Positions 51,111 to 59,376 of a stretch of DNA of 64,000 nucleotides are shown in pieces. The DNA comes from Hymenobacter siberiensis (lineage in GTDB: Bacteria > Bacteroidota > Bacteroidia > Cytophagales > Hymenobacteraceae). Positions within the stretch are counted from its first letter, which is position 1. Each line of letters starts with the position of its first letter. The DNA lies in NCBI RefSeq assembly GCF_018967845.1, contig NZ_JAHLZZ010000001.1, positions 2,852,001 through 2,916,000 of the forward strand, given 5' to 3'. The translations under genes and the position numbers were made by a program. The notes beneath the pieces are model-generated. The model was not told where the DNA came from, made no database searches, and saw only the letters and a list, made by a program, of their open reading frames with translations.

Positions 51111-52901
51111 CTACTCGCCCAGCTTGCCCGGGCCCAGCCAGCGCGCCACCGGGTAGCGGTTGTGGCCGGGCTCGTGGTAGGCCGAGCTTTGGTACACCCA
51201 TTCGAGCTGAGCAGGGCCGTTGGCGGCAAAAGCGGCGTTGTCCTGCTTGAGTTTCTCCAGCCGCTCGCGCAGCTTCGGGTCGCGGCGGAGCAGGTCGGTG
51301 GCCAGGTCCTCAAACACGTAGTCGGAGAAATGCTCCTTCTGCTGAAGCACGCTGTCGAAAAAGCCCCAGGCGAAGAAGGAGTCGGTGGCCTGCGGCTCCA
51401 GCGTTTCCATCAGGTAGCGGATGGGGGCGGCATCGTTCAGGTACACCACCAGGTCGCCGGGGAGGAAAGTGGTGGTTTCCGGGCGGGTTTGCAGGCGCAC
51501 TTGGCTGTGCACGTAGTGGCCCTCGAAGGGCTTGGGCGTGGTCTTGAAATCCTCGAAATAATACGCTTCCACCGGCGCGGTCACCTTGCGGGTCAGCGGC
51601 TCCAGCGTGGCCCCGTTGCGGCGCAGGATATCGGCCACCTCCGTCCAGGCTTTGGGAATGATGTAGGCCGTGGGCCGGCCGGCGGTGGCGGTTGGTTTGA
51701 AAGTATTGAAATATTGCACGGGCCGGGTGAAGGGCGCGGCACGGTCGTAGTAGAGGCGGGGCTGGCCGCTCACTTCGCTGGGCTTCATCCGGCCCTCGTA
51801 GCCCCGGAACTGCACGGTTTCGTGCTGGGTTTCGTCCAGCGCCCAGACGAGGGGGAAGGTGGTTTGGGCGGCCATGTCGGCGGCGGCCTGGGTGCGGGCG
51901 GCTGCCAGCGCGGGGGCCTGCTGGCCCACGGTTTCGAGCATGGTGAGCAGGAAGTCATAGGTGGCGTGCACGCGGGGCGCGAAGGCCTTTAGCATGTGCG
52001 TCTCGGGCATAAAGCCAATGGTGTTGAACAACGCCGCGTAGCCGGTGGAGTAGCGCGGCGATTCCAGAAAAGCGCGCAGGCCGCTCTCCGGCGTCTGGCC
52101 CTCAAAGTCCACGTAGGGTGTCATCGGCCACTTCTTCTGCTCCATGCGCTTGTAAAGCGTCGGCAGCAGCTGGCCCTGCAGGTAGGTGCCCAGCGCCGGG
52201 GCCAGCTTGCTGTGCTGGGTGGCAATGAGTGTCATGGTATATTGATAATCGGCCCCGTTGGAGGTGTGCGTTTCCACAAATACATCGGGCTGCCACTTCT
52301 GGAACAGCGCCGCGAAGGACCGGGCATTGCGCGACTCCTGCTTAATGTAGTCGCGGTTCAAATCCAGGTGCCGGGCATTGCCCCGGAAGCCGTAGGCCGC
52401 CGGCCCATTCTGGTTCACGCGGGTCGTCGAGTTGCGGTTCAGCATCCCGTCGATATTATAAACGGGCACGATGACGACCGTGACCTGCGCCAGCAGCTTT
52501 TGCAGCCGGGGCTGCTGCATCAGGTCGCGCGCCAGCATCATGCTCGCGTCGATGCCCTCCGGCTCGCCGGGATGGATACCGTTCTGGATGAAGACCACCG
52601 GTTTGCGTGCGGTAAGCTTTAGCTTGCCGTCCGGGCTTTCCTTCGACGGCAAGCTAAAGCTTACCGCACTACTCAGCACCACTTCGTGCAACGGCCGACC
52701 GGCATCGGTGGGGCCGGCCTCGGCCAGGTGCAGGTGCGTGGGGTAGGCGGCGGCCAGCTTCTGGTAGTAGGCGATGCACTCGGCGTAGGTAGCCGTGGTG
52801 TTGCCGGCTGGGTCGTTTTCGAAGGGCGTGCGCCAGGCCGGGGCCGGGGCGGGCAGGGTGGGAGCAAGGGCCATGAGCGAAGCAAGGAGCAGGATGAACA
52901 T
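51111..52901 (-). CDS. Secreted M14 family metallocarboxypeptidase with palindrome insert
   Basis: This 596-residue protein starts MFILLLASLMALAPTLPAPAPA, a signal peptide. The zinc site is HPGEPEG (HxxE type) in FIQNGIHPGEPEGID at about residue 112, with a second His in VETHTSNGADY; DLNRDYIKQES lies between. The C-terminal half is a beta-rich extension. Residues about 78-98 (including SFSLPSKESPDGKLKLTA) are encoded by a perfect palindrome at 52607-52669 that keeps the frame. It should cleave C-terminal residues from peptides outside the cytoplasm. Confidence 0.85.
   Translation of the reverse strand: MFILLLASLMALAPTLPAPAPAWRTPFENDPAGNTTATYAECIAYYQKLAAAYPTHLHLAEAGPTDAGRPLHEVVLSSAVSFSLPSKESPDGKLKLTARKPVVFIQNGIHPGEPEGIDASMMLARDLMQQPRLQKLLAQVTVVIVPVYNIDGMLNRNSTTRVNQNGPAAYGFRGNARHLDLNRDYIKQESRNARSFAALFQKWQPDVFVETHTSNGADYQYTMTLIATQHSKLAPALGTYLQGQLLPTLYKRMEQKKWPMTPYVDFEGQTPESGLRAFLESPRYSTGYAALFNTIGFMPETHMLKAFAPRVHATYDFLLTMLETVGQQAPALAAARTQAAADMAAQTTFPLVWALDETQHETVQFRGYEGRMKPSEVSGQPRLYYDRAAPFTRPVQYFNTFKPTATAGRPTAYIIPKAWTEVADILRRNGATLEPLTRKVTAPVEAYYFEDFKTTPKPFEGHYVHSQVRLQTRPETTTFLPGDLVVYLNDAAPIRYLMETLEPQATDSFFAWGFFDSVLQQKEHFSDYVFEDLATDLLRRDPKLRERLEKLKQDNAAFAANGPAQLEWVYQSSAYHEPGHNRYPVARWLGPGKLGE
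52607..52669. repeat. Intragenic perfect palindrome (25-bp arms) in M14 peptidase gene
   Basis: Arms 52607-52631 and 52645-52669 are exact inverted copies (GTGCGGTAAGCTTTAGCTTG at the left end) around a 13-nt loop. The element lies wholly in the coding frame and adds about 21 codons without a stop. Hydrophobic and lysine residues alternate in the encoded insert. Confidence 0.95.
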
Positions 52902-53212
52902 AGCTGCAAAGGAACGGCAGGGAAGAAGATGCCCGGCGAGAAACTCACCTTCTTACCAACCGAAGGTCAGCGAAGCTAAGGAGGGGACGCCGGCGCGCAG
53001 CGCCGGCTGGGGTGGTTGTTGGCGTTGGATGGCGGTAGGTAGCGTTAGGTAGCATTGGCTGGCAGTTGGGATAATCCCGAACGAAACCCGCCCTAAGCTG
53101 TTCAACGCCCTAACCACCCCCGTCCGCGCTTCGCGCGAACATCCCCTCCTTAAAAAAGGAGGGGAGTTTCTGCCTCCGCCTACCTTTGCCCAACCCTAAA
53201 CATCCTTAGCCC
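52902..53212. other. Intergenic region with imperfect palindrome before surE
   Basis: The 311-bp gap separates divergent genes. Arms 52978-53017 and 53112-53151 pair at about 32 of 40 positions (AAGGAGGGGA at the left end). A second hairpin (CCCCTCCTTAAAAAAGGAGG core) follows at 53143-53164. Short direct repeats (GTAGGTAGCGTTAGGTAGCA) occur near 53034. No gene is supported. Confidence 0.6.
53181..53188 (+). promoter_or_regulatory. Bacteroidota-type -7 box candidate before surE
   Basis: TACCTTTG lies 24 bp before ATG 53213, a fitting distance for a short leader. A good TTG -33 box was not found at the expected place. Confidence 0.4.
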
Positions 53213-54079
53213 ATGTCCGCCGCCCTCCCGCGCCCCCTTATTCTCGTTTCCAACGACGACGGCATCACTGCCCCCGGCATCCGCCACCTCGTTGAAGCCA
53301 TGGTGGCCCTCGGGGCTGAAGTCGTGGTTGTCGCCCCCGATTCGCCGCAGTCCGGAATGGGCCACGCCATCACCATCGGCCACCCGCTGCGCCTCACCAA
53401 AAACCCGGTGTTCGGCCCCGAGGTGGCTGCCTACGAATGCTCCGGCACCCCGGCCGATTGCGTGAAAATCGCCAAGCACTACGTGCTCAAAGACCGTACC
53501 CCCGACCTCGTGGTGTCCGGCATCAACCACGGCTCCAACGCCTCGGTAAACGTGCTGTACTCAGGCACTATGTCGGCGGCTATTGAAGCAGCCATTGAAG
53601 GTCTGCCCGCCGTGGGCTTCTCCCTCTGCGAGTACGGCCCGAACGCCGATTTCTCGCACGCGGCCGAGTGGGTGACCCAGGTGTGCCGCCACGCCCTCGA
53701 CCACGGCATCCCCGCCGGCACGGCCCTCAACGTGAATATCCCCAAGAAATCCGAAACGCCCATTGCCGGTTTGCGTCTGGCCCGTCAGGCCCGTGCCAAG
53801 TGGCAGGAGGAGTTCGACCGCCGCCTCGACCCCTACCAGCGCCCGTATTACTGGCTGGTGGGCCAGTTCGTAAACCTCGACCCCGGCACCGATACCGACG
53901 AGTGGGCGCTGGCCCACAACTACGTGTCCATCGTGCCCTGCAAGTTCGACCTCACTGCCATGCAAGGCCTGGCCCACCTCAGCCAGCAGTGGCAGCTGCC
54001 CCTGCCCGAAGCGCAGGAAGTGGCCATCCCACCCCAGCCCGTGTCCTCGGAAGATTACGGGGTAGCCAACCAGGAATAA
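53213..54079 (+). CDS. surE: 5'/3'-nucleotidase SurE
   Basis: This 288-residue enzyme removes phosphate from nucleoside monophosphates and short polyphosphates. The N-terminal LILVSNDDGITAPGI holds the metal-binding Asp pair. DSPQSGMGHAITI, then CSGTPADCVKI, then VSGINHGSNASVNVLYSGTM follow in the family order. Length is slightly above the usual 250 because of a C-terminal tail. It starts at ATG 53213. A palindrome at 54086-54144 ends the transcript. Confidence 0.95.
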   Translation: MSAALPRPLILVSNDDGITAPGIRHLVEAMVALGAEVVVVAPDSPQSGMGHAITIGHPLRLTKNPVFGPEVAAYECSGTPADCVKIAKHYVLKDRTPDLVVSGINHGSNASVNVLYSGTMSAAIEAAIEGLPAVGFSLCEYGPNADFSHAAEWVTQVCRHALDHGIPAGTALNVNIPKKSETPIAGLRLARQARAKWQEEFDRRLDPYQRPYYWLVGQFVNLDPGTDTDEWALAHNYVSIVPCKFDLTAMQGLAHLSQQWQLPLPEAQEVAIPPQPVSSEDYGVANQE

Positions 54080-54085
54080 TTCTGT

Positions 54086-54144
54086 TAAGCTTGTCACCCT
54101 GCGCATTCTGCGATTAAAACAGAATGCGCAGGATGACAAGCTTA
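54086..54144. repeat. Palindromic element/terminator after surE (25-bp arms)
   Basis: Arms 54086-54110 and 54120-54144 pair with one mismatch around a 9-nt loop (TAAGCTTGTCACCCTGCGCA). It is followed by seven A residues on the plus strand, so it has terminator form for the minus-strand gene at 54156. Confidence 0.9.
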
Positions 54145-54155
54145 AAAAAACTTGG

Positions 54156-54410
54156 CTAGTTAGCCGGCGCTTTGTTGTGGGCAGGAAGCGCGGATTCGCG
54201 CGTTTTAATTGGCGAAGAGTGGTGCGCCACTACCAGCCGCACCGTTTTGGGCGGCATGGGGGCCGTGGTCGATTTGCGCACCACCATGGGCGGGGCCGTC
54301 AGGCCGGGCAGGGGCAGGGCGCTGCGGTGCAGGGCCACTACCTCGGTGCCCAGGGCCACCAGCAGCAACAGCAACAGGCTACCAAGCAGGATTTTCAGCA
54401 GAGTACGCAC
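54156..54410 (-). CDS. Small secreted or anchored hypothetical protein
   Basis: This 84-residue protein starts MRTLLKILLGSLLLLLLVALG, an N-terminal signal or anchor helix, followed by a Pro/Ala-rich basic tail without cysteines. It lies 36 bp downstream of the histidine kinase gene on the same strand, so it may belong to the two-component operon. No family recognised. Confidence 0.5.
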   Translation of the reverse strand: MRTLLKILLGSLLLLLLVALGTEVVALHRSALPLPGLTAPPMVVRKSTTAPMPPKTVRLVVAHHSSPIKTRESALPAHNKAPAN

Positions 54411-54446
54411 GGAAAGTAGAATGACTTTCCGAAACTACCAGTACCC

Positions 54447-55826
54447 CTATGAAGCCGGCATGAATCCCACCAATAATTTGGTGGCCGGCTGAAAATCCAG
54501 GATAAATGCCGTGCCCCGGCCCACCTCCGACTCGGCCCGCAGCGTGGCCCCGTGAAAGCCCGCAATGGTCTGGGCAATGGGCAGCCCCAGCCCGTAGCCC
54601 TCCGGCGAACCGGGCGCGTTGGAGTTGAAGCGCCGAAACCGGTCGAAAAGGTACGGGATGTTTTCCGGGGCGATGCCGGGGCCGGAATCCTCCACGCGCA
54701 GCGTGTAGCCGCCGGTGGGCAGGGGGCGGCCCAGTACCCGGATGCTACCGCCCTCGCGGTTGTACTTAATGGCGTTGGAGAGCAGGTTGCGCACCAGCGT
54801 GTGCAGCAGGCTGGCGTTGGCGAGGGGGCGGGTGTCGTCGCCGGTAATGTCTACTTCCAGGGTAATGTCGCGCTGCTGGCGGCGGTCGTCCAGCTCCTCG
54901 GCCACCTCGGCCACGGCGGTGCTCAGGCGCACCGATTCGTTGCGCAGGTACTGCTCGTTTTCGATGTTGGCGATGAGCAGCAGGGTGCGCACAGTGTTGC
55001 GCAGGCGGTAGAGCGTGCGCTGCGATTCCACGATTTGCTGGGCGTGCTGCTCGGGCAGGGTGGGGTCCTGCAGCATGTTTTCGAAGCGCGATTGCAGGAT
55101 GCTGGCCGGGGTGAGTAGCTCGTGGCTCACGTTGCTCATGAACTCCCGCTCCTTGGCAAAAGCCGACTGCACCTGCCGCATCAGCGAGTTCAACCGGTCG
55201 TCGAGGCGACGGAAGTCAGTGGTATCGGTATCAATGGGTTCAAACTGAAAATCCGACGGCTGCCGGATGCCCCGCAGCTTGCGTATAGTCAGCTCGCGCA
55301 GGGGCTCTAGCAGGTAGTGCGCAAAGGCTGCATCGGAAAATACGGTGAGTAGCGAGGCCGCCACCAGCACCCACAGGGCCAGGTTGCGCAGCGTCCCGGT
55401 CAGCAGCTCCACCGTTTCCAGGGAGGAGCCAATCTCGACCCGAAATGCTGGCTGGCCCGCCGCCTGGGCCGGCCGCGCAAAACTCAGAATCCGAAAATCC
55501 TCCACTTGCTGGTCTACCTGCCGGGGCTCTTCAAAGATGTGCTCGGGCGGCAGGGCCTTGCCGGCGGCTAGCGGCGTGAGCGTAATGTATTCCTGCTTGA
55601 AGATGTTGTAGTCGGCGTAGGTCTCGACCCGCTCGCCGCGCTCGAACGCCTGCAGGCCATCGCGGGCAATGAGGGCCAGCACCTGCTGCTTTTTGGCCCG
55701 CAGGTACAGGTCGGTGTGGGCCACGGCCACGCGCTGCACAATGGGCGGAATCACCAGGGCCCCCAGCAGCACCAGCAGCAGCTTGGACAGGGCATTGAAG
55801 AGGGCAAGCTTGGCTTCGAGACGCAT
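54447..55826 (-). CDS. Sensor histidine kinase
   Basis: This 459-residue kinase starts at ATG 55826 (MRLEAKLALFNALSKLL). Two membrane helices (about 8-30 and 145-165) flank a periplasmic sensor domain of about 115 residues. The dimerisation box is SNVSHELLTPASIL, with Leu where Arg is usual after Glu-Leu. The ATP domain has NLLSNAIKYN (N box), VEDSGPGIAPENI (G1) and GYGLGLPIA (G2). The response regulator gene lies upstream on the same strand, with a palindromic element between. A ligand cannot be inferred. Confidence 0.9.
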   Translation of the reverse strand: MRLEAKLALFNALSKLLLVLLGALVIPPIVQRVAVAHTDLYLRAKKQQVLALIARDGLQAFERGERVETYADYNIFKQEYITLTPLAAGKALPPEHIFEEPRQVDQQVEDFRILSFARPAQAAGQPAFRVEIGSSLETVELLTGTLRNLALWVLVAASLLTVFSDAAFAHYLLEPLRELTIRKLRGIRQPSDFQFEPIDTDTTDFRRLDDRLNSLMRQVQSAFAKEREFMSNVSHELLTPASILQSRFENMLQDPTLPEQHAQQIVESQRTLYRLRNTVRTLLLIANIENEQYLRNESVRLSTAVAEVAEELDDRRQQRDITLEVDITGDDTRPLANASLLHTLVRNLLSNAIKYNREGGSIRVLGRPLPTGGYTLRVEDSGPGIAPENIPYLFDRFRRFNSNAPGSPEGYGLGLPIAQTIAGFHGATLRAESEVGRGTAFILDFQPATKLLVGFMPAS

Positions 55827-55849
55827 TTTGGTAAATGAGTAAGTGAAGC

Positions 55850-55938
55850 TGTTTAGAAAGTCACAAAAGGTACTCAAACGGTCATGCAGCGCGCAGCGAA
55901 GCATGACCGTTTGAGTACCTTTTGTGACTTTCTAAACA
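55850..55938. repeat. TGTTTAG-type palindromic element inside a two-component operon (38-bp perfect arms)
   Basis: Arms 55850-55887 and 55901-55938 are exact inverted copies. The 13-bp string GTAAATGAGTAAG occurs on both sides (55831-55843 and 55949-55961), in direct orientation. That looks like a target-site duplication, with the element between. Confidence 0.93.
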
Positions 55939-56067
55939 ACTCCAGTGAGTAAATGAGTAAGGCCGAGAGCGGCAATGCTGCTGGTAAGAAGGAAGCACCA
56001 GCAAATTTACTCGGTACTACCAGCGTGCAACTCCCATTCACTTACTTACTCACTTGCCATTTTGCCG

Positions 56068-56748
56068 CTACTCCGCCGCCCGGTAGCCGATGCCGCGCAC
56101 CGTCTCCAGAAAGTCGGAGGAGGCGAACTGGGCCAGCTTCTTGCGCACGTTTTTGATGTGCACGTCGATGTAGTTCGAGTCGGAATCGTCTTCGAGCACG
56201 TTGCCCCACAGGTGCTCGCCCAGCTGCAGGCGCGTGAGGACGCGGCCCCGGTGCAGCAGCAGGTAGTGCAGCAGGTCGAACTCCTTTTTGGTGAGGGGCA
56301 CTTCCTGGCCGCCGTGCCGCACGATGCGGGCGTTGGGGTCCATGCTAAAGCCTTGGCCGAAAGTGATTTCTGGTCGCTTAAGGTTGAACTTGCGGCGCGT
56401 GATGGCCTGCATGCGGCTGGTGAGTTCCAGCAGCGAGAACGGCTTGGGTAGGTAGTCGTCGGCCCCGAGGTCGAGGCCGCGAATGCGGTCATCGAGCGCG
56501 CCGCGCGCGGTGAGGATGATGAACGAGGCCTCCTGGTTTTCATTCAGGCGGGCTTCCCGGAGCAGGTCGAGGCCATCGCCGCCGGGCAGGCCCAGGTCGA
56601 GCAGCACGAAGTCGTAGCTGCTCACGTAGAGCTTTTCCGAGGCCTCGGCGTAGGTGTAGGCCGAATCGACCAGGTACTGGGCTTGCAGCAGAAACTGCCG
56701 CATTTCTTGGTGCAGGCTTTTTTCGTCTTCGATGAGCAGAACGTGCAT
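56068..56748 (-). CDS. OmpR-family response regulator
   Basis: This 226-residue regulator starts at ATG 56748 (MHVLLIEDEKSLHQEM). The receiver domain has the acidic pair EDE, the phospho-acceptor Asp in VLLDLGLPGGDGL, and the Lys in DDYLPKPFSLLEL. The C-terminal winged helix has VPLTKKEFDLLHYLL, EDDSDSNYIDVHIKNVRKKL (in two parts) and ETVRGIGYRA. Its gene precedes the histidine kinase gene at 55826, and the pair should control genes outside this window or itself. Confidence 0.93.
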   Translation of the reverse strand: MHVLLIEDEKSLHQEMRQFLLQAQYLVDSAYTYAEASEKLYVSSYDFVLLDLGLPGGDGLDLLREARLNENQEASFIILTARGALDDRIRGLDLGADDYLPKPFSLLELTSRMQAITRRKFNLKRPEITFGQGFSMDPNARIVRHGGQEVPLTKKEFDLLHYLLLHRGRVLTRLQLGEHLWGNVLEDDSDSNYIDVHIKNVRKKLAQFASSDFLETVRGIGYRAAE

Positions 56749-56923
56749 GGGGCAAAAAAGAGGGTGACGGGTGAGGCTTTCGGGTACAACATACGACATG
56801 TGCATCTGAACGGGACATGAAGGACGGTTTTCATTCCGGGCCGGGCCAACGATTCAGCCCCCTCAAACTTTGTGGCGTATCTTTCCCAGCAACATCTTGC
56901 CACGTTTTCTTCCTGCTTTTCTG

Positions 56924-57538
56924 ATGAAACACTGCTTTCTATTCTGGCCGCTGCTGTTGGCGGCCCTGGTCACGCTGGCCAACAGCGCCGCCGCCCAGGC
57001 CCCGGTCAAATCCAAATCCAAAGCCAAGCCCATTGTCACGACGGTGTACATTGTGCGCCACGCCGAAAAAGATTCGACCACCGACCGCACCGACCCTACG
57101 CTCTCGGCCCTGGGCCAGACCCGCGCCCTGGCTCTGCGCAAAACCCTGATGGGCTACCACCCGGCGGCCCTTTTCACCACCGAAACCAAGCGCACCCGCG
57201 CCACCCTGGCCCCCCTGGCCGAGGCCCTGAAGCTGGAGCCGCAGGTGTACGACCCGAAACGGGGCCGTGACCTGACCGACCGCATTCTGAAAGAATACGC
57301 CGGAAAATCGGTGGTTATCGTGGGTCATTCCAACAACGTGCTCTCGCTCATCGACGATTTTGGGGCTACCCCGCCGGTGGAAGAAATCGGCGAAAACGAC
57401 TACGAATACCTCTTCACCGTGCGCTTGGTGGAAGGAGCCATGCCCACCGTCGACATGCGCGGCTATGGCCCCGAGCGCCGGCAGAGCCCCAAACCAGGCA
57501 AGGCTGCACCCATGGTTCAGACTGCGCCCATGAAGTAG
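56924..57538 (+). CDS. Secreted histidine phosphatase (SixA/PGAM-like)
   Basis: This 204-residue protein starts at ATG 56924, giving a signal peptide (MKHCFLFWPLLLAALVTLAN). The phosphatase core has TVYIVRHAEKDS (RHxE) and VIVGHSNNVLSL, the two catalytic His sites. Length of the core is near 150, typical of SixA-like proteins. Being exported, it more probably acts on a phosphate ester in the periplasm than on a phosphohistidine. It is divergent from the response regulator gene. Confidence 0.85.
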   Translation: MKHCFLFWPLLLAALVTLANSAAAQAPVKSKSKAKPIVTTVYIVRHAEKDSTTDRTDPTLSALGQTRALALRKTLMGYHPAALFTTETKRTRATLAPLAEALKLEPQVYDPKRGRDLTDRILKEYAGKSVVIVGHSNNVLSLIDDFGATPPVEEIGENDYEYLFTVRLVEGAMPTVDMRGYGPERRQSPKPGKAAPMVQTAPMK

Positions 57539-57704
57539 CCGCTGCGGCTTGCCAAAGCCGGTAAAGATGCCCAAGGCTGCCGCTTCTCTCTGCTCTGCGT
57601 GAGGGGCGGCGGCCTTATCTTTTGAGGCCCTGCACCAGTAGCTGCTCCGGCAACTTCCGGGCCTGCTGCTGGCCGGGGCCGCACCCCGCAATGGCCCGCC
57701 GCCG

Positions 57705-57712
57705 TACTTTCG
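57705..57712 (+). promoter_or_regulatory. -7-like box TACTTTCG before the M28 gene
   Basis: GCCGTACTTTCGCC lies 45 bp before ATG 57757 and is the same as at 31107-31118. See also 36505. Confidence 0.35.
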
Positions 57713-57756
57713 CCCACGCCCGGCCACTACGGTCGCGGATTTCAGCTTGTCGCTTT

Positions 57757-59199
57757 ATGCCTTGTTCCGTAAAAAAAATGCTGGTTTTGGCCGGCACCCT
57801 ATTGGTCATCAACGCTCCGGCTGAGGCCCAGTCGCGCAAAAAAGCCAAGGGCACGCCCGCGCCCGTCGCTGCGGCCCAAGCCGACCAGACCGACTCGCTG
57901 GCCCTGCGCAAAATTTTCGATGAAGCCCTGCTGCGCGGCGAGAGCTACGACAACCTGCGCTACCTCACCGGCACCATCGGGCCCCGCTTGTCGGGCTCGC
58001 CGCAGGCCCAGCAGGCCGTGGAGTGGGGCAAGGCCACCATGGAAAAAGCCGGGTTCGACCGCGTGTACCTGCAGGAGGTGATGGTGCCACACTGGGTGCG
58101 CGGCAGCAAGGAGCGCGGCGAAATCATTGGGAATAAGGACAAAGGCGTGCGGGTGCCGGTGTGCGCCCTGGGCGGCTCGGTGAGCACCGGCGGCAAGCTG
58201 AAGGCCGGCGTGGTGGAAGTGCACAGCCTGGAAGAAGTGAAAAATCTGCCCGAAGCGGCCGTGAAAGGCAAGTTCATATTCTATAACCGGCCCTTCAACG
58301 ATGTCCTCATTGAGCCGGGCGCGGCCTACGGCGGGGCCGTGGACCAGCGCGCCAACGGGGCCATCGAAGCCGCCAAACGCGGGGCCGTGGGGGCCCTGGT
58401 GCGCTCCATGACCAGCGCCCGCGACGATAACCCGCACACCGGCACAATGCGCTACGCCGAGGGCGTAGCCAAGGTGCCCGGCGCCGCCCTTAGCACCAAT
58501 GCCGCCGACCGGCTCAGCCAACTCCTCAAGGCCAACCCCGACCTGCAGTTTGAGCTGGAAATGGAGTGCATTACCCTGCCCGACGAAAAAAGCTACAACG
58601 TGGTAGGCGAAATCAAGGGTAGCAAATTCCCGCAGGAAATCATCACCGTGGGTGGCCACCTCGATTCCTGGGACCTGGCCCAGGGCGCCCACGACGACGG
58701 CACCGGCTGCGTGCAAAGCATGGAGGCCCTGCGCCTGCTGCGCGCCGCCGGCTTCAAGCCCGAGCGCACGGTACGCGCCGTGCTCTTCATGAATGAAGAA
58801 AACGGCACCCGGGGCGGCAACGAATACGCCCGCCTGGCCGCCCAGAATCAGGAAACGCACCTCGCCGCCATCGAGTCGGACGGGGGCGGGTTCACGCCGC
58901 GCGGCTTCACCGTGGAGGGCGACCCCGCCACGGTGGCCAAGCTGGCCCGCTTTGCCCCGCTGCTGCGGCCCTACCACGCCGCCGACGTAACGGCCGGCCA
59001 CTCCGGCACCGATATCGAGCCCCTGCAAGCCGCTGTGCACCCCAAAGCCCTCATCGGCTACAAGTGCGACTCGCAACGCTATTTCGACATTCACCACACC
59101 GCCGCCGACACCTTCGACAAAGTGAACCGCCGCGAGCTGGAGCTGGGCGGGGCCAGCATGGCGTCGCTGATTTACCTGCTGAGCAAGTATGGCTTGTAA
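57757..59199 (+). CDS. Secreted M28-family metallopeptidase
   Basis: This 480-residue protein starts at ATG 57757 (MPCSVKKMLVLAGTLLV), a signal peptide. The zinc-binding residues are in GGHLDSWDLAQGAHDDGTG, MNEENGTRGGNEY (EE pair), DIEPL and FDIHHTAADTFD. A PA-like insert domain at about 130-260 precedes them. It should release amino acids from the N terminus of peptides or cleave small peptides outside the cell. Its stop overlaps the left arm of a nested repeat. Confidence 0.9.
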   Translation: MPCSVKKMLVLAGTLLVINAPAEAQSRKKAKGTPAPVAAAQADQTDSLALRKIFDEALLRGESYDNLRYLTGTIGPRLSGSPQAQQAVEWGKATMEKAGFDRVYLQEVMVPHWVRGSKERGEIIGNKDKGVRVPVCALGGSVSTGGKLKAGVVEVHSLEEVKNLPEAAVKGKFIFYNRPFNDVLIEPGAAYGGAVDQRANGAIEAAKRGAVGALVRSMTSARDDNPHTGTMRYAEGVAKVPGAALSTNAADRLSQLLKANPDLQFELEMECITLPDEKSYNVVGEIKGSKFPQEIITVGGHLDSWDLAQGAHDDGTGCVQSMEALRLLRAAGFKPERTVRAVLFMNEENGTRGGNEYARLAAQNQETHLAAIESDGGGFTPRGFTVEGDPATVAKLARFAPLLRPYHAADVTAGHSGTDIEPLQAAVHPKALIGYKCDSQRYFDIHHTAADTFDKVNRRELELGGASMASLIYLLSKYGL

Positions 59200-59376
59200 A
59201 TCACTGATTTTCGCGGATTAACCGTGATTTCGCTGATTTCTTTTCCGTAGAAACGGCCCCACCTGCTTGCGCGGGTGGGGCCGTTCTGTTTCATAGCGGG
59301 CTCGTGTTCGGAATCGCCGGAAGACTCCGTTAGCGAATCAGCGAAATTACGGTTAATCCGCGAAAATCAGTGATTT
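59198..59376. repeat. Nested palindromic region between convergent genes (42-bp arms)
   Basis: Arms 59198-59239 and 59335-59376 pair with two mismatches (AAATCACTGATTTTCGCGGA at the left end). A GC-rich terminator at 59251-59291 lies inside. The left arm begins at the M28 stop codon; the right arm ends at the stop codon of the OmpA-like gene. Confidence 0.93.
59251..59291. terminator. Intrinsic terminator, likely bidirectional
   Basis: AACGGCCCCACC pairs with GGTGGGGCCGTT around TGCTTGCGCG, with a T-rich right flank. It lies inside the larger inverted repeat. Confidence 0.88.

Noticed and set aside
57799..59097. 432-residue minus-strand open frame opposite the M28 peptidase
   Set aside because: Pure shadow of a GC-rich gene, with no domain pattern and biased composition.
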